The notes under the pieces: model-generated
The model's input: the letters and a program-made list of their open reading frames with translations, nothing else
What the model was told of the DNA's origin: nothing
Database searches by the model: none
Translations under genes and position numbers: made by a program
In this document: one piece after another, positions 32,042 to 39,517 of the stretch
Position numbering within the stretch: position 1 is the first letter of the stretch
Layout of the letters: every line of letters starts with the position of its first letter
Virus record (IMG/VR): IMGVR_UViG_3300020439_000023
Span: 1-39,541 of that record
Reading direction: 5' to 3' (one strand)
Length of the DNA stretch: 39,541 nt
DNA from: a virus

Positions 32042-33221
32042 TTTTTACAAATTTCTGTTCATTGATTTTAAGTGCATCATAGTCCATTTGCACATATTCT
32101 CTACATACATCCCACCACTCTTTTAAGTCTTCATCTTCTTGTAGTTCTTCTATAACTCTTTGTCTAATTTCTGGTGTGACATTCATATGAGTATGAGCAT
32201 ACATATTGTAAGATTGTTTTTGGTGAAACTTAACCTTAACTTCATCATCAATAAATCCTAAATCTATTAATGTATCAATTGCACCAGCTGTCTTTTTCAA
32301 AGATTCTTGTGATGGATGTAGAAAACCCAGTCCACTTTGTGTATAGTCTATGTCGTGTTTATAGTGTACAAGATTATCATAAATGTCATACATTGATTTA
32401 CCATTCCACAATGGTCTTGATAATACGAAAGTATGATTCATTTGTTGTCCATCTAATCCACCTACTAGTAATCTTTCTGGTGGACAAAAGTATATTATTC
32501 TCTTTGCAGAATTATAATATCTTTCCCACCCTTCTTCTGTGTCACAATTCATATCATATATCCATGGACAAGACATACCATTATCCATTTCAGTTATAAG
32601 ACCAGATATGAATCTTTCCCAAGGGTCACGAACAAGTAAATACGATGTCCAATCGTTGAAAAAATCTAATTCTTGAAATGGTGGAGTCATTTCTGAATCA
32701 CGACCTTCACCATAATTTTTAGGAGTAGCTTTCATTCCATAATCCCATGGACAGTTATCACCAAAAAATTCTTTTGCTTCTTTCGAACCCCTCTTAATAA
32801 TTTTTGAATATGCAGTAAGAGGATTCAAACTTCCATCAGCTTGTGTCCAGTGTTCTGGAATATTTTTGTAACCATGCATTACAGCTCTTTTATTTGGTTG
32901 ATATAATTCTGTAATAAATTCTAAATATTCTTCATCTGATAACCAAGTTCTTGGGTTACGATTTTGGTCTTCAATCCAAACCCAGTCATCATCAAACATT
33001 TCATTTTGTGCGTTTAGATAAAAACGAATCGAGGAATGTCCTACTTTACGAGGACATGTAAGTATTACTTTTCTTTTTTTAGATATGAATGTGGGATGAC
33101 ATCTTTCCCAACATGTTTCACCATCAAAATGTGCATTAACAGTAAAAGTTTGTTTTCCAACTGTTATTTGAACTTCATCATTTTCATTAAATGAAGCAAA
33201 AGATTTCAAAGAATCTGACAT
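32037..33221 (-). CDS. sulfotransferase-like protein
   Basis: 394 residues. ILTCPRKVGHSSIRFYL (53-69) fits the 5' PAPS phosphosulfate loop, and YLLVRDPWERFISGL (194-208) the 3' phosphate-binding RDPxxRF-x-S motif of carbohydrate sulfotransferases. It would transfer sulfate from PAPS to a sugar or other hydroxyl. GGAGTTATATT precedes ATG 33221. Surrounding genes are nucleotide-binding enzymes in the late block. Modification of a virion or host-surface glycan is a guess. The first residues (SDSLKSF) are not a targeting peptide. Confidence 0.72.
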   Translation of the reverse strand: MSDSLKSFASFNENDEVQITVGKQTFTVNAHFDGETCWERCHPTFISKKRKVILTCPRKVGHSSIRFYLNAQNEMFDDDWVWIEDQNRNPRTWLSDEEYLEFITELYQPNKRAVMHGYKNIPEHWTQADGSLNPLTAYSKIIKRGSKEAKEFFGDNCPWDYGMKATPKNYGEGRDSEMTPPFQELDFFNDWTSYLLVRDPWERFISGLITEMDNGMSCPWIYDMNCDTEEGWERYYNSAKRIIYFCPPERLLVGGLDGQQMNHTFVLSRPLWNGKSMYDIYDNLVHYKHDIDYTQSGLGFLHPSQESLKKTAGAIDTLIDLGFIDDEVKVKFHQKQSYNMYAHTHMNVTPEIRQRVIEELQEDEDLKEWWDVCREYVQMDYDALKINEQKFVKT

Positions 33222-33237
33222 AATATAACTCCATAAT

Positions 33238-34449
33238 TTATTTGTCCCAGTCTTTTTGTACTGTAAAGTTATTTAGTGAGAACTCCATTCGGTCTACTAA
33301 CTTCACTGCACCACCAAGATTATTGTCAATTGCAACAAAACCCTCTGGTGCAACGACATCAAAACCATTATCTTTTTTTACAAACAATTGTGTTAATTGT
33401 TTTGCTTTATTTACTTTAGTAAGTATTTTAATCTTTGCATAGTTTATCAATGCTTGAAACTCTACTAAAGTTTTAAGTAATGTTAAATGTTTTCTAATTT
33501 GTGTAAGATGTATATTTTTGTTTTTCTCTGCTGTTTTCTTTGCAGATGTAACTTTAAGTTTATCTATTTGTGCATCAAACTTTTCCTCTACAAATTTAAA
33601 ATAACCATCTGCATGATTCTTGTAGTTTAGTCGTAAAAAGTTTGTTCCCTCTCTTACTTTACTATTGTGATATGTTTTGTAACTCATGCCTGGCTTCATC
33701 TCTGATTGATGTTTTAAGAATGAATCCAGTGATGGTTTTCTTATTTTCTGAAAAACTTTACCTGTTCTGGACATCAATCTAGTTATCTCTGCACTATCTT
33801 TTTGGGTAAAGGTTGCAGTTCCAGATACATCATTATAAGATGCATCATCCATCCAGACCTTACTTGTTTTTTTAAGACCAGATATGTTTGCACCAAATGA
33901 TGCAGATAAATCTGATAATGAATCTCCTGTATAAGTTGTATGAAATACAATACCCACATTTGCTCTTCTCATAGTAGATGCAAGTTTAGATGTAGAAGGT
34001 ACTGCATACATGATTGTATTTGGTTGAAAGGTTTCATACGATTCACCATTGATATCTTTCTTTTCTAGGTCACCTTTTGTAAACATCAAGTCACCTTGAA
34101 GTATATCTTTAATACCGATATCTTTTAGATTGTTATAACATGCTTTGAACTTTTCTGCAAGTTGTCCAGATAAGTCTGCGTTTATCTCTGCAATGGATGT
34201 ATAAAACTTTGGTGTTTTATTAAATAAACTTTTTTTTGCAACAAAGAATTTACCTGTCTCTGGGTCATTACCACAAAAGATTGCTGGAGCTCCATCCCAT
34301 TTTACAGTAACATTGACACTTCGTTTACTTCCAGACATCAACATGTCACGAAGTGACCTTATAAAGTTTATAGATGCACGACCACCATCAATACCATTAT
34401 TGAATATTTCGTCTTCTATATGTTCTAAATGTACATTAGGACTTGGCAT
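33238..34449 (-). CDS. DNA/RNA ligase-like nucleotidyltransferase
   Basis: 403 residues. VTVKWDGAPAIF (47-58) resembles motif I of covalent nucleotidyltransferases, with Lys50 as the AMP-attachment residue in KxDG. GDLMF (119-123) could be motif III/IIIa, and FVAIDNNLGGAVKLVDR (371-387) resembles motifs IV/V with Lys383. The family is shared by marine T4-like phages (I think DUF6267). It might ligate nucleic acid or adenylate something else. T4-like phages usually keep a separate DNA ligase. It overlaps the upstream gene by 14 bases. Confidence 0.6.
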   Translation of the reverse strand: MPSPNVHLEHIEDEIFNNGIDGGRASINFIRSLRDMLMSGSKRSVNVTVKWDGAPAIFCGNDPETGKFFVAKKSLFNKTPKFYTSIAEINADLSGQLAEKFKACYNNLKDIGIKDILQGDLMFTKGDLEKKDINGESYETFQPNTIMYAVPSTSKLASTMRRANVGIVFHTTYTGDSLSDLSASFGANISGLKKTSKVWMDDASYNDVSGTATFTQKDSAEITRLMSRTGKVFQKIRKPSLDSFLKHQSEMKPGMSYKTYHNSKVREGTNFLRLNYKNHADGYFKFVEEKFDAQIDKLKVTSAKKTAEKNKNIHLTQIRKHLTLLKTLVEFQALINYAKIKILTKVNKAKQLTQLFVKKDNGFDVVAPEGFVAIDNNLGGAVKLVDRMEFSLNNFTVQKDWDK

Positions 34450-34768
34450 TTCTTTCCTTAGTTTTCTTTTTCATCTTGTTTATGTATGCACGATAAACAG
34501 CTGCTTCTGCATTCTTACCCATCTCTCTTGCTCTTTGTTCCATTGCAATTGCAGCTTGTATTTTATGTGCATGAGATTTACCAGAGTTTTTAATTTTAGT
34601 AACACTTGCCTTTGCATCGTCAACTGTTGCAAACTTCAACCCATGAATAGTTCCTTTAGGATTCTCATCTGTATACAAATCAGAATGTTTTTTAGAGTTT
34701 GCAGGCTGACCTTTTTTTCTAGGTATCCTAGGATTCTTTTGTTCTATAAATTGTTTGAAAGAAATCAT
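34436..34768 (-). CDS. small head-internal candidate with targeting peptide
   Basis: 110 residues, very basic. MISFKQFIEQ looks like the capsid-targeting opening, followed by KKGQPANSKKHSDLYTDEN and HAHKIQAAIAMEQRAREMGK, a sequence pattern found repeatedly in marine and enteric phages. Probably DNA-binding and packed with the genome. Starts four bases inside the stop of the ParB-like gene. No enzymatic motif. Confidence 0.65.
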   Translation of the reverse strand: MISFKQFIEQKNPRIPRKKGQPANSKKHSDLYTDENPKGTIHGLKFATVDDAKASVTKIKNSGKSHAHKIQAAIAMEQRAREMGKNAEAAVYRAYINKMKKKTKERNAKS

Positions 34769-35490
34769 TTGTTTCTTACATTTCCTATTGCATCTGTATA
34801 TGCAAGTGTTAAAGGTAATAAGTCTTTAATAGGTAAATCTATTTCTAATGCAGTTACTTGTATTGCTGGGTCGACTAATACAGCAGACAAAAATCTGTGA
34901 TGACCATCTATGATTCTATCATCTTTAGATACCACATAAAAATTATTCTTGGATGCAGAAAAGTCTCTAGTTCCTTTTGCACCAAACTTCGATACATTCT
35001 TAATTGATTTGTCAAAGTAGATTTGACTCTGAATAGGTTTTAGTTTTCCTACTGCAATTTTTTTAATTTTAACATTTACTTTGTCATCGTCTTTATCACC
35101 ATCATTTTTTGCAAGACCACCATTTACCCATTTCTTTCCTGTCTCTTTGTCTAGTCCTTGAGGAAATGGGTCATCTGGAACTTCGTTCTTTGCAAAGGGT
35201 CTTGCAATGTCAATTGCACCTGCTTTTAATCTCTTTTGTAATAGTTTGATATCTCTGTTATCGATTACAGGCATATCTTTTCTTTGTGCAAATCCCATCC
35301 TTGCAAGTTTTTTTGCAAGTTTGTAGTTCTGTGAAAACTTAGGAATCTCTTTATCTATATCAAATCCTTTCTTATCAAAAAGTTTCTTTGCATGTTCGTA
35401 TGCTTTCTTTTCATCTGTTTTGATAAGTTCCATCTTACCAGCTTCTGCACCACCTTTACCTTCTGCTATGTATCTTCTAAAACTCTTCAT
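34765..35490 (-). CDS. ParB-like nuclease-domain protein with targeting peptide
   Basis: 241 residues. MKSFRRYIAE at the N-terminus matches T4 MKTYQEFIAE almost position for position, with cleavage predicted before GKGG. The C-terminal half VGKLKPIQSQIYFDKSI and NFYVVSKDDRIIDGHHRFLS is the ParB/Srx fold, where DGHHR is the conserved signature. Such folds cut DNA, hydrolyse CTP or transfer phosphate. A packaged nuclease acting on entry is plausible. Starts eight bases after the PAP2 gene stop. Confidence 0.75.
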   Translation of the reverse strand: MKSFRRYIAEGKGGAEAGKMELIKTDEKKAYEHAKKLFDKKGFDIDKEIPKFSQNYKLAKKLARMGFAQRKDMPVIDNRDIKLLQKRLKAGAIDIARPFAKNEVPDDPFPQGLDKETGKKWVNGGLAKNDGDKDDDKVNVKIKKIAVGKLKPIQSQIYFDKSIKNVSKFGAKGTRDFSASKNNFYVVSKDDRIIDGHHRFLSAVLVDPAIQVTALEIDLPIKDLLPLTLAYTDAIGNVRNK

Positions 35491-35498
35491 ATCTTTTC

Positions 35499-37607
35499 CT
35501 ATACTAATGGGAATGATTTTGCAGATGATGTTATTTTAACAGTTTGAACTTGTAATCCAAAAAAGTTTAACAATGCATTGAACATTCCTTTTCCTAAATT
35601 TTTAATTTTTTTAAATACTGCTTTAACTCTTTTCATAATTGCATTTAAAATTTTCTTTGCTTGATTCTTTATCATAGAACCCACATCTTTAACCTTTTGT
35701 ACTAATCTACTAAACATTTGAAACTCATCTAATTGTTCTACTGCACCTTCATGTAAAAGTTGCATACCCATTCTTTCTTTTTGTAATTCTTCTTTTACAA
35801 TTTGTTTAAAGTTTACTTTACCACTTCTCATGGAGAGATAAGGTTTAGAACCACCACCACCTGTTTTAAATGATACATAGAACTTGTTTGTTTGTGCAAG
35901 AACTTTTGCATCAGATGGTTTGTTCATAGGAAGATGTTTAGTAATTGTTCCATTATCTGCATTAAACTCTACCAATTCATTTGCAACTGCAAGTGGTTCT
36001 GCAAATTTTCCTATTCCAGTTGCAGCTTCATAGCAGAAGAATTGTTTGAAATCTAAACTTTCAAATAAAGAATCCATTTCAGCAGTTAGTTCTTTTGCAG
36101 TAAATTGTAAGTTTTCCATTTGTTCTATACTTTTCTTTTGTGCTGGTGTTAAAGGTTTACCACTATCTCTAAGTTTTTCTAATGCACCTATAGTTCCTTT
36201 TTCATTCATTTCACCCATTTTCTTTTCTAAACTATCAATAACACTCTTAACTTGTCTAGGTGAATTTTCTCCCATCATTGACATTGCAGACTCAAATGTT
36301 GATATTGTTTCTTCTTTTTTACCAGACATTAACTGTGAACCACCAGCTTTCTTTAGAGATATTTTTCTTTTTCTTTTATTACCAAGTAAGTCTGTTTTTG
36401 GTGTTTTGTTTTTACCTTTCCATTTTGGATTTAATTTTGCAGTTGAACTTCCAAACTGTTCTAGTTCAGTTATTCCTAGTTTCTTTTTAAATGCTTTTCC
36501 AATTTTAACTGCATCCTCACCATAGTTTGCCCAAAACTTTTCTGCTCTATCCCACTCTGCACCTTCTTGTTTATCATTGACTGCAACTGCAATTAAAGCT
36601 TCCCAATCTTCTCCTGCTGGTGTTGGGTTTCCATCTGGTAATCTAGTAAAGTAAGAACCATAAGAACTTGAAGTACCAGCAAGTGTTATTGATTTACCAT
36701 CTGGTGCTTTTAGTTGTTTTCTTGCATCACCTGTTCCTATATCTACTGGTAAATCTTTATCATCTTCAACTTCAAACACATCACCAGACTTATATCCTAA
36801 TGAATTTAATTTACCCCATTTACCATTGTATAAAAATTGAAATCCTGTTTTATACTTTCCTTGCATCACAGATGCTTCATTTAAATCTGAAATACCTTCA
36901 AAGTGTAGTTTAGTTTCTTTTATACCAGACTTTTCTTTGTAGTGACTATAAAATGCACCAGCAAGTTGATGACCAAACTCTGTATCCGAAGGATAGTGAA
37001 CTCCAGCAATCTGTCTAGAATTACCTATATCGTCACCTATTCTTTTGATGTTACCTTTATGTTCAAATGGTACTCTGTCTGCAAGATACAAACTTACAAA
37101 TCTACCTTCGGTTGCATGTCCAGAAGGATATGCTGGTGTCTCTGCTGTTTTAAGTGGATAGACATTAAAGTTTGCTTGACGAAAGAATGTAAGAACTTTC
37201 GACAGTTTTTGTGGCCTTGGTCTGTTGTAATGTATCTTAAGTTGTAGAACAATAGGTGCAAGTTGGTCTTTTAATTTTATAACATCTTCTAAATCTTTCA
37301 TTGGTAAATCATGTTCTTTGTAATAATTCTTAAATGGTTTCATCAACTTTTGGTCAACTAAGTCCATAAATTCTCTTGCATCATTACGATAAACTTCGTA
37401 AGATTGTAGTATTTTAAGTTCTTGTTTTGTTGCTACAGAAGAATTTTTGTAAGGATAATACTCTACCCACTGTTGAACTGGGAAATCTTTAAACACTCCT
37501 CTGTCTGCATTTAATTGTTTTTTTCTCTTGGGAGACATAGGCATATTATGACCTAGATTGTCTACTGAGGAGTTGTCTTCTTTTAGGTGTTCGTAAAATG
37601 TTTGCAT
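35499..37607 (-). CDS. PAP2-type phosphatase fused to a long C-terminal region, with targeting peptide
   Basis: 702 residues. MQTFYEHLKED is a targeting-like opening. Residues about 120-215 carry the full PAP2/acid phosphatase signature: KIHYNRPRP (124-132, KX6RP), PSGH (161-164) and SRQIAGVHYPSD (197-208, SRX5HX3D). The Lys-rich middle (250-500) has no recognised fold. The C-terminus from about 640 is helical and amphipathic (RLVQKVKDVGSMIKNQAKKI). It would dephosphorylate lipids or small molecules. A CATAAATA late box ends five bases before ATG 37607. Confidence 0.8.
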   Translation of the reverse strand: MQTFYEHLKEDNSSVDNLGHNMPMSPKRKKQLNADRGVFKDFPVQQWVEYYPYKNSSVATKQELKILQSYEVYRNDAREFMDLVDQKLMKPFKNYYKEHDLPMKDLEDVIKLKDQLAPIVLQLKIHYNRPRPQKLSKVLTFFRQANFNVYPLKTAETPAYPSGHATEGRFVSLYLADRVPFEHKGNIKRIGDDIGNSRQIAGVHYPSDTEFGHQLAGAFYSHYKEKSGIKETKLHFEGISDLNEASVMQGKYKTGFQFLYNGKWGKLNSLGYKSGDVFEVEDDKDLPVDIGTGDARKQLKAPDGKSITLAGTSSSYGSYFTRLPDGNPTPAGEDWEALIAVAVNDKQEGAEWDRAEKFWANYGEDAVKIGKAFKKKLGITELEQFGSSTAKLNPKWKGKNKTPKTDLLGNKRKRKISLKKAGGSQLMSGKKEETISTFESAMSMMGENSPRQVKSVIDSLEKKMGEMNEKGTIGALEKLRDSGKPLTPAQKKSIEQMENLQFTAKELTAEMDSLFESLDFKQFFCYEAATGIGKFAEPLAVANELVEFNADNGTITKHLPMNKPSDAKVLAQTNKFYVSFKTGGGGSKPYLSMRSGKVNFKQIVKEELQKERMGMQLLHEGAVEQLDEFQMFSRLVQKVKDVGSMIKNQAKKILNAIMKRVKAVFKKIKNLGKGMFNALLNFFGLQVQTVKITSSAKSFPLV

Positions 37608-37612
37608 AATAC

Positions 37613-37620
37613 TATTTATG
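37613..37620 (-). promoter_or_regulatory. late promoter box (CATAAATA)
   Basis: CATAAATA on the minus strand, five bases (GTATT) from ATG 37607. It comes right after the terminator of the upstream unit and drives the large late block. Confidence 0.7.
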
Positions 37621-37621
37621 C

Positions 37622-37655
37622 AAATAAAAAAGGGAACTCTTGCAAAAGTTCCCTT
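37622..37655 (-). terminator. intrinsic terminator
   Basis: AAGGGAACT (37630-37638) and AGTTCCCTT (37647-37655) form a perfect nine-pair stem with an eight-base loop. On the minus strand it is followed directly by TTTTTATTT. It ends the early-type unit that begins at 38860 and insulates it from the late promoter. Confidence 0.88.
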
Positions 37656-37660
37656 AGTAG

Positions 37661-37758
37661 CAATTTACTCTGTTAGTTATATGTGAATGTTTTCCTAACT
37701 TGTTCCGAGCGGAAGGACGCCAATCGACTCTATCTACTTCCCTACGATTTCACTGGGT
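37661..37758 (-). other. non-coding 3' region, possible small RNA
   Basis: A 98-base stretch between the stop at 37759 and the terminator. It has no ORF above six codons and a higher GC than its surroundings. Short stems are visible on the minus strand: AATCG/CGATT, GGAAG/CTTCC and GTTAG/CTAAC, plus TTCC-GCTC-GGAA. It could be a 3'-derived small RNA using the terminator. No tRNA fold or known RNA family recognised. Confidence 0.35.
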
Positions 37759-37953
37759 TCATTTCTTTAACCTATGTTGTTTTAAAAGATTGTCGTATTC
37801 TTCAATTTGGGTTTGAAGTTTGATTTGTTTGTCTTCGTTTACTTTAAGTTTTCTTAAGTGTATAAGTTCTTTCTTCAAAGTAACTTTTCTTTGAAGAATA
37901 TCAACTGTTGCATTACTACTTAAAGTACCAAGCTTGTTCCCATTATCAGACAT
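37759..37953 (-). CDS. small coiled-coil protein
   Basis: 64 residues from ATG 37953 (MSDNGNKLGTLSSNATV), which has AGGA upstream; an in-frame ATG at 38016 is less likely because it would lie deep inside the membrane-protein gene 37920-38096. The C-terminal two-thirds is a Leu/Lys heptad-like helix. It starts 34 bases inside the end of that gene, an i-spanin/o-spanin-like overlap but with no signal or lipobox. Function unknown. Confidence 0.6.
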   Translation of the reverse strand: MSDNGNKLGTLSSNATVDILQRKVTLKKELIHLRKLKVNEDKQIKLQTQIEEYDNLLKQHRLKK

Positions 37954-38096
37954 ATTGTAATTATTCCTATCAAAATGTATCGATTTCTCCTTACTCTTTG
38001 ACGATACTGTAACCATGGTAAAAAATCTTCACCAATTTTTGGTATATAATCCTTAAACTCTGAGTTAGGAAATATATCCTTAAAGTATTTATGCAT
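37920..38096 (-). CDS. small C-terminally anchored membrane protein
   Basis: 58 residues, start ATG 38096 with AAAGGAGAATC upstream. A soluble N-terminal part (MHKYFKDIFPNSEFKDY) and a positively charged run (YRQRVRRNR) precede a C-terminal membrane helix (YILIGIITICLIMGTSLVL). Such a tail-anchor points the N-terminus to the cytoplasm. Its frame overlaps the nucleotidase stop by eight bases. No family recognised; holin or lysis-control is possible. Confidence 0.7.
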   Translation of the reverse strand: MHKYFKDIFPNSEFKDYIPKIGEDFLPWLQYRQRVRRNRYILIGIITICLIMGTSLVL

Positions 38097-38625
38097 TTTT
38101 AGATTCTCCTTTTACTAATTTTAATACGCTTCTCATCTTTTTAAGTTCTTCAATAGTGTGTTTTGCAGACTTATGTAAGATACCAATTCCACCAGCATTC
38201 TCCCATGCTTCTATGTTTTTTGGTCTGTCGTCAATTAAAACATTACCTTTTTGTGCAAAAACAGCCTTTTGAGTACCACTATAAGTGCATGTAACTACAA
38301 CATAAGGGTCTACATACTGTTTAATCCACTCGTTTTTATCATAAACTACAATGTTTCTATTGATTGCACCAGCAGCTGTAAGTATTTCCCAAGGTAATCC
38401 AGTATGTTTTACATACCCAATCAACTCATGATAATCAACCATTGGTGGTAAATTTCTAAATAATCTTTTGTTTGTTAGTTCTTCTTTTCTTTCATCATAC
38501 TCAGAATGACCATAATCATCGGAAGTTAATGGTCTACCTAACATATCACTGACACCAGCAAGGAAGTCAACAAGGACTCCATCCATGTCAATAAAAATTC
38601 TTTTTGGTGCTACTTTATTCTCCAT
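38089..38625 (-). CDS. 5'(3')-deoxyribonucleotidase (HAD family)
   Basis: 178 residues. DMDGVLVD (13-20) is HAD motif I with nucleophile Asp and acid/base Asp, and LIDDRPKNIEAWENAGG is motif IV, the acidic Mg2+ site. This is the NT5C-type nucleotidase fold found in many phages. It removes phosphate from (deoxy)nucleoside monophosphates and could adjust pools with NrdAB. Starts 11 bases inside the end of the upstream gene. Confidence 0.88.
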   Translation of the reverse strand: MENKVAPKRIFIDMDGVLVDFLAGVSDMLGRPLTSDDYGHSEYDERKEELTNKRLFRNLPPMVDYHELIGYVKHTGLPWEILTAAGAINRNIVVYDKNEWIKQYVDPYVVVTCTYSGTQKAVFAQKGNVLIDDRPKNIEAWENAGGIGILHKSAKHTIEELKKMRSVLKLVKGESKNA

Positions 38626-38824
38626 GTAAATTTCTCCAATCTGCTGGAGTATATCCAGTCATGATAAATTCCCTCTCATCATCGTTAAGATTAGGGAAGA
38701 TATCTTGAATTAATCTCCTCTTTTCAGCAGGTGCATTCCACTCTGCAATTTGTTCTTGAGTAATGTCAAGATACATCTTGTTAACATTACCTGTTAGGGG
38801 ACTTTTTCTTATTACTTCTACCAT
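38615..38824 (-). CDS. small conserved phage protein
   Basis: 69 residues. RKSPLTGNVNKMYLDITQEQ, then IAEWN and LIQDIFPNLNDDEREFIMTG is a small family that I recall as widespread in phages, no function. The early promoter at 38831-38860 lies right upstream, its -10 six bases from ATG 38824 and with no Shine-Dalgarno, so the mRNA is likely leaderless. Confidence 0.75.
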   Translation of the reverse strand: MVEVIRKSPLTGNVNKMYLDITQEQIAEWNAPAEKRRLIQDIFPNLNDDEREFIMTGYTPADWRNLHGE

Positions 38825-38830
38825 GTTTGT

Positions 38831-38860
38831 ATTATACTAAATTATGTACCTTTGAGTCAA
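38831..38860 (-). promoter_or_regulatory. early-type promoter with GGTACA spacer motif
   Basis: On the minus strand: TTGACT (38860-38855), CAAA, GGTACA (38850-38845), eight bases, TATAAT (38836-38831). Six bases to ATG 38824. It drives the unit ending at the terminator 37622-37655. Confidence 0.8.
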
Positions 38861-38861
38861 A

Positions 38862-39209
38862 TTACCTTAAATAGTCTGGGCCGTATATTCTCATTGAGTT
38901 AGGGTCAATTCTATATCCATCAAAAAGGTTTCCTCTTGGTGCATTCAAAGCTGGTGTTTTCCATCCAGCAGATTTGAGAATATCACCTTCTCTAAAAGTG
39001 ATTCCACTTGGTTTAGACCATTCCTTTTTGTTAATAAAACCCCATACTGAACGATGGTCACCATGTTCACAATTGATTATACGAATGTATTTTTGACCAA
39101 CTGAATAATCAAAAGATACTTTATCTCTACTGTGTTCCCATCTTTCATGCATTGCTTTTGTCAAACACTCACATAACCTTTCTACTTTTTCTTTTAACTC
39201 TGGACTCAT
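38862..39209 (-). CDS. conserved hypothetical protein
   Basis: 115 residues. Trp/Gly-rich segments (VWGFINKKEWSKPSGITF, GDILKSAGWKTPALNAPRGN) suggest a compact beta-containing fold. I recall similar phage proteins without assigned function. No membrane segment. It shares a base with the stop of the upstream gene and ends just before the promoter at 38831-38860. Confidence 0.65.
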   Translation of the reverse strand: MSPELKEKVERLCECLTKAMHERWEHSRDKVSFDYSVGQKYIRIINCEHGDHRSVWGFINKKEWSKPSGITFREGDILKSAGWKTPALNAPRGNLFDGYRIDPNSMRIYGPDYLR

Positions 39210-39517
39210 TATGCAACCTCTTGTTTTTGTGATTCAAACCCTTCTTTTATCCAATCGACTAAAGTACCTTTCATACTCCATGCATTGTAATCACCAGTAC
39301 ATTTAATTCCTATACCATATGAATCAAACACTAATTTGTAGTATTTGTTTCCATCAATCATATCATAACCATCTTTTCCACTTAACCAATATGCATCATA
39401 TTGACCTTTAACTGGAACTAATTTGATATTACATTTTTTAGAAAGAAAATTTACAATTTTATCAACTGAAATTTTTCCTTCCTTACTTAATATTAATTTT
39501 GCATTACCTAATTTCAT
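39209..39517 (-). CDS. hypothetical protein
   Basis: 102 residues with alternating short beta strands (ILSKEGKISVDKIVNFL, then IKLVPVKGQYDAYWLSGKDG). No family recognised. AAGGAGTGTAA precedes ATG 39517, and TATAAATT just upstream is a weak late-box look-alike near the window edge. Overlaps the next gene by one base. Confidence 0.65.
   Translation of the reverse strand: MKLGNAKLILSKEGKISVDKIVNFLSKKCNIKLVPVKGQYDAYWLSGKDGYDMIDGNKYYKLVFDSYGIGIKCTGDYNAWSMKGTLVDWIKEGFESQKQEVA

Noticed and set aside
37661-37758. A second tRNA or tmRNA
   Set aside because: No acceptor stem or T-arm could be made on either strand, only short stems.
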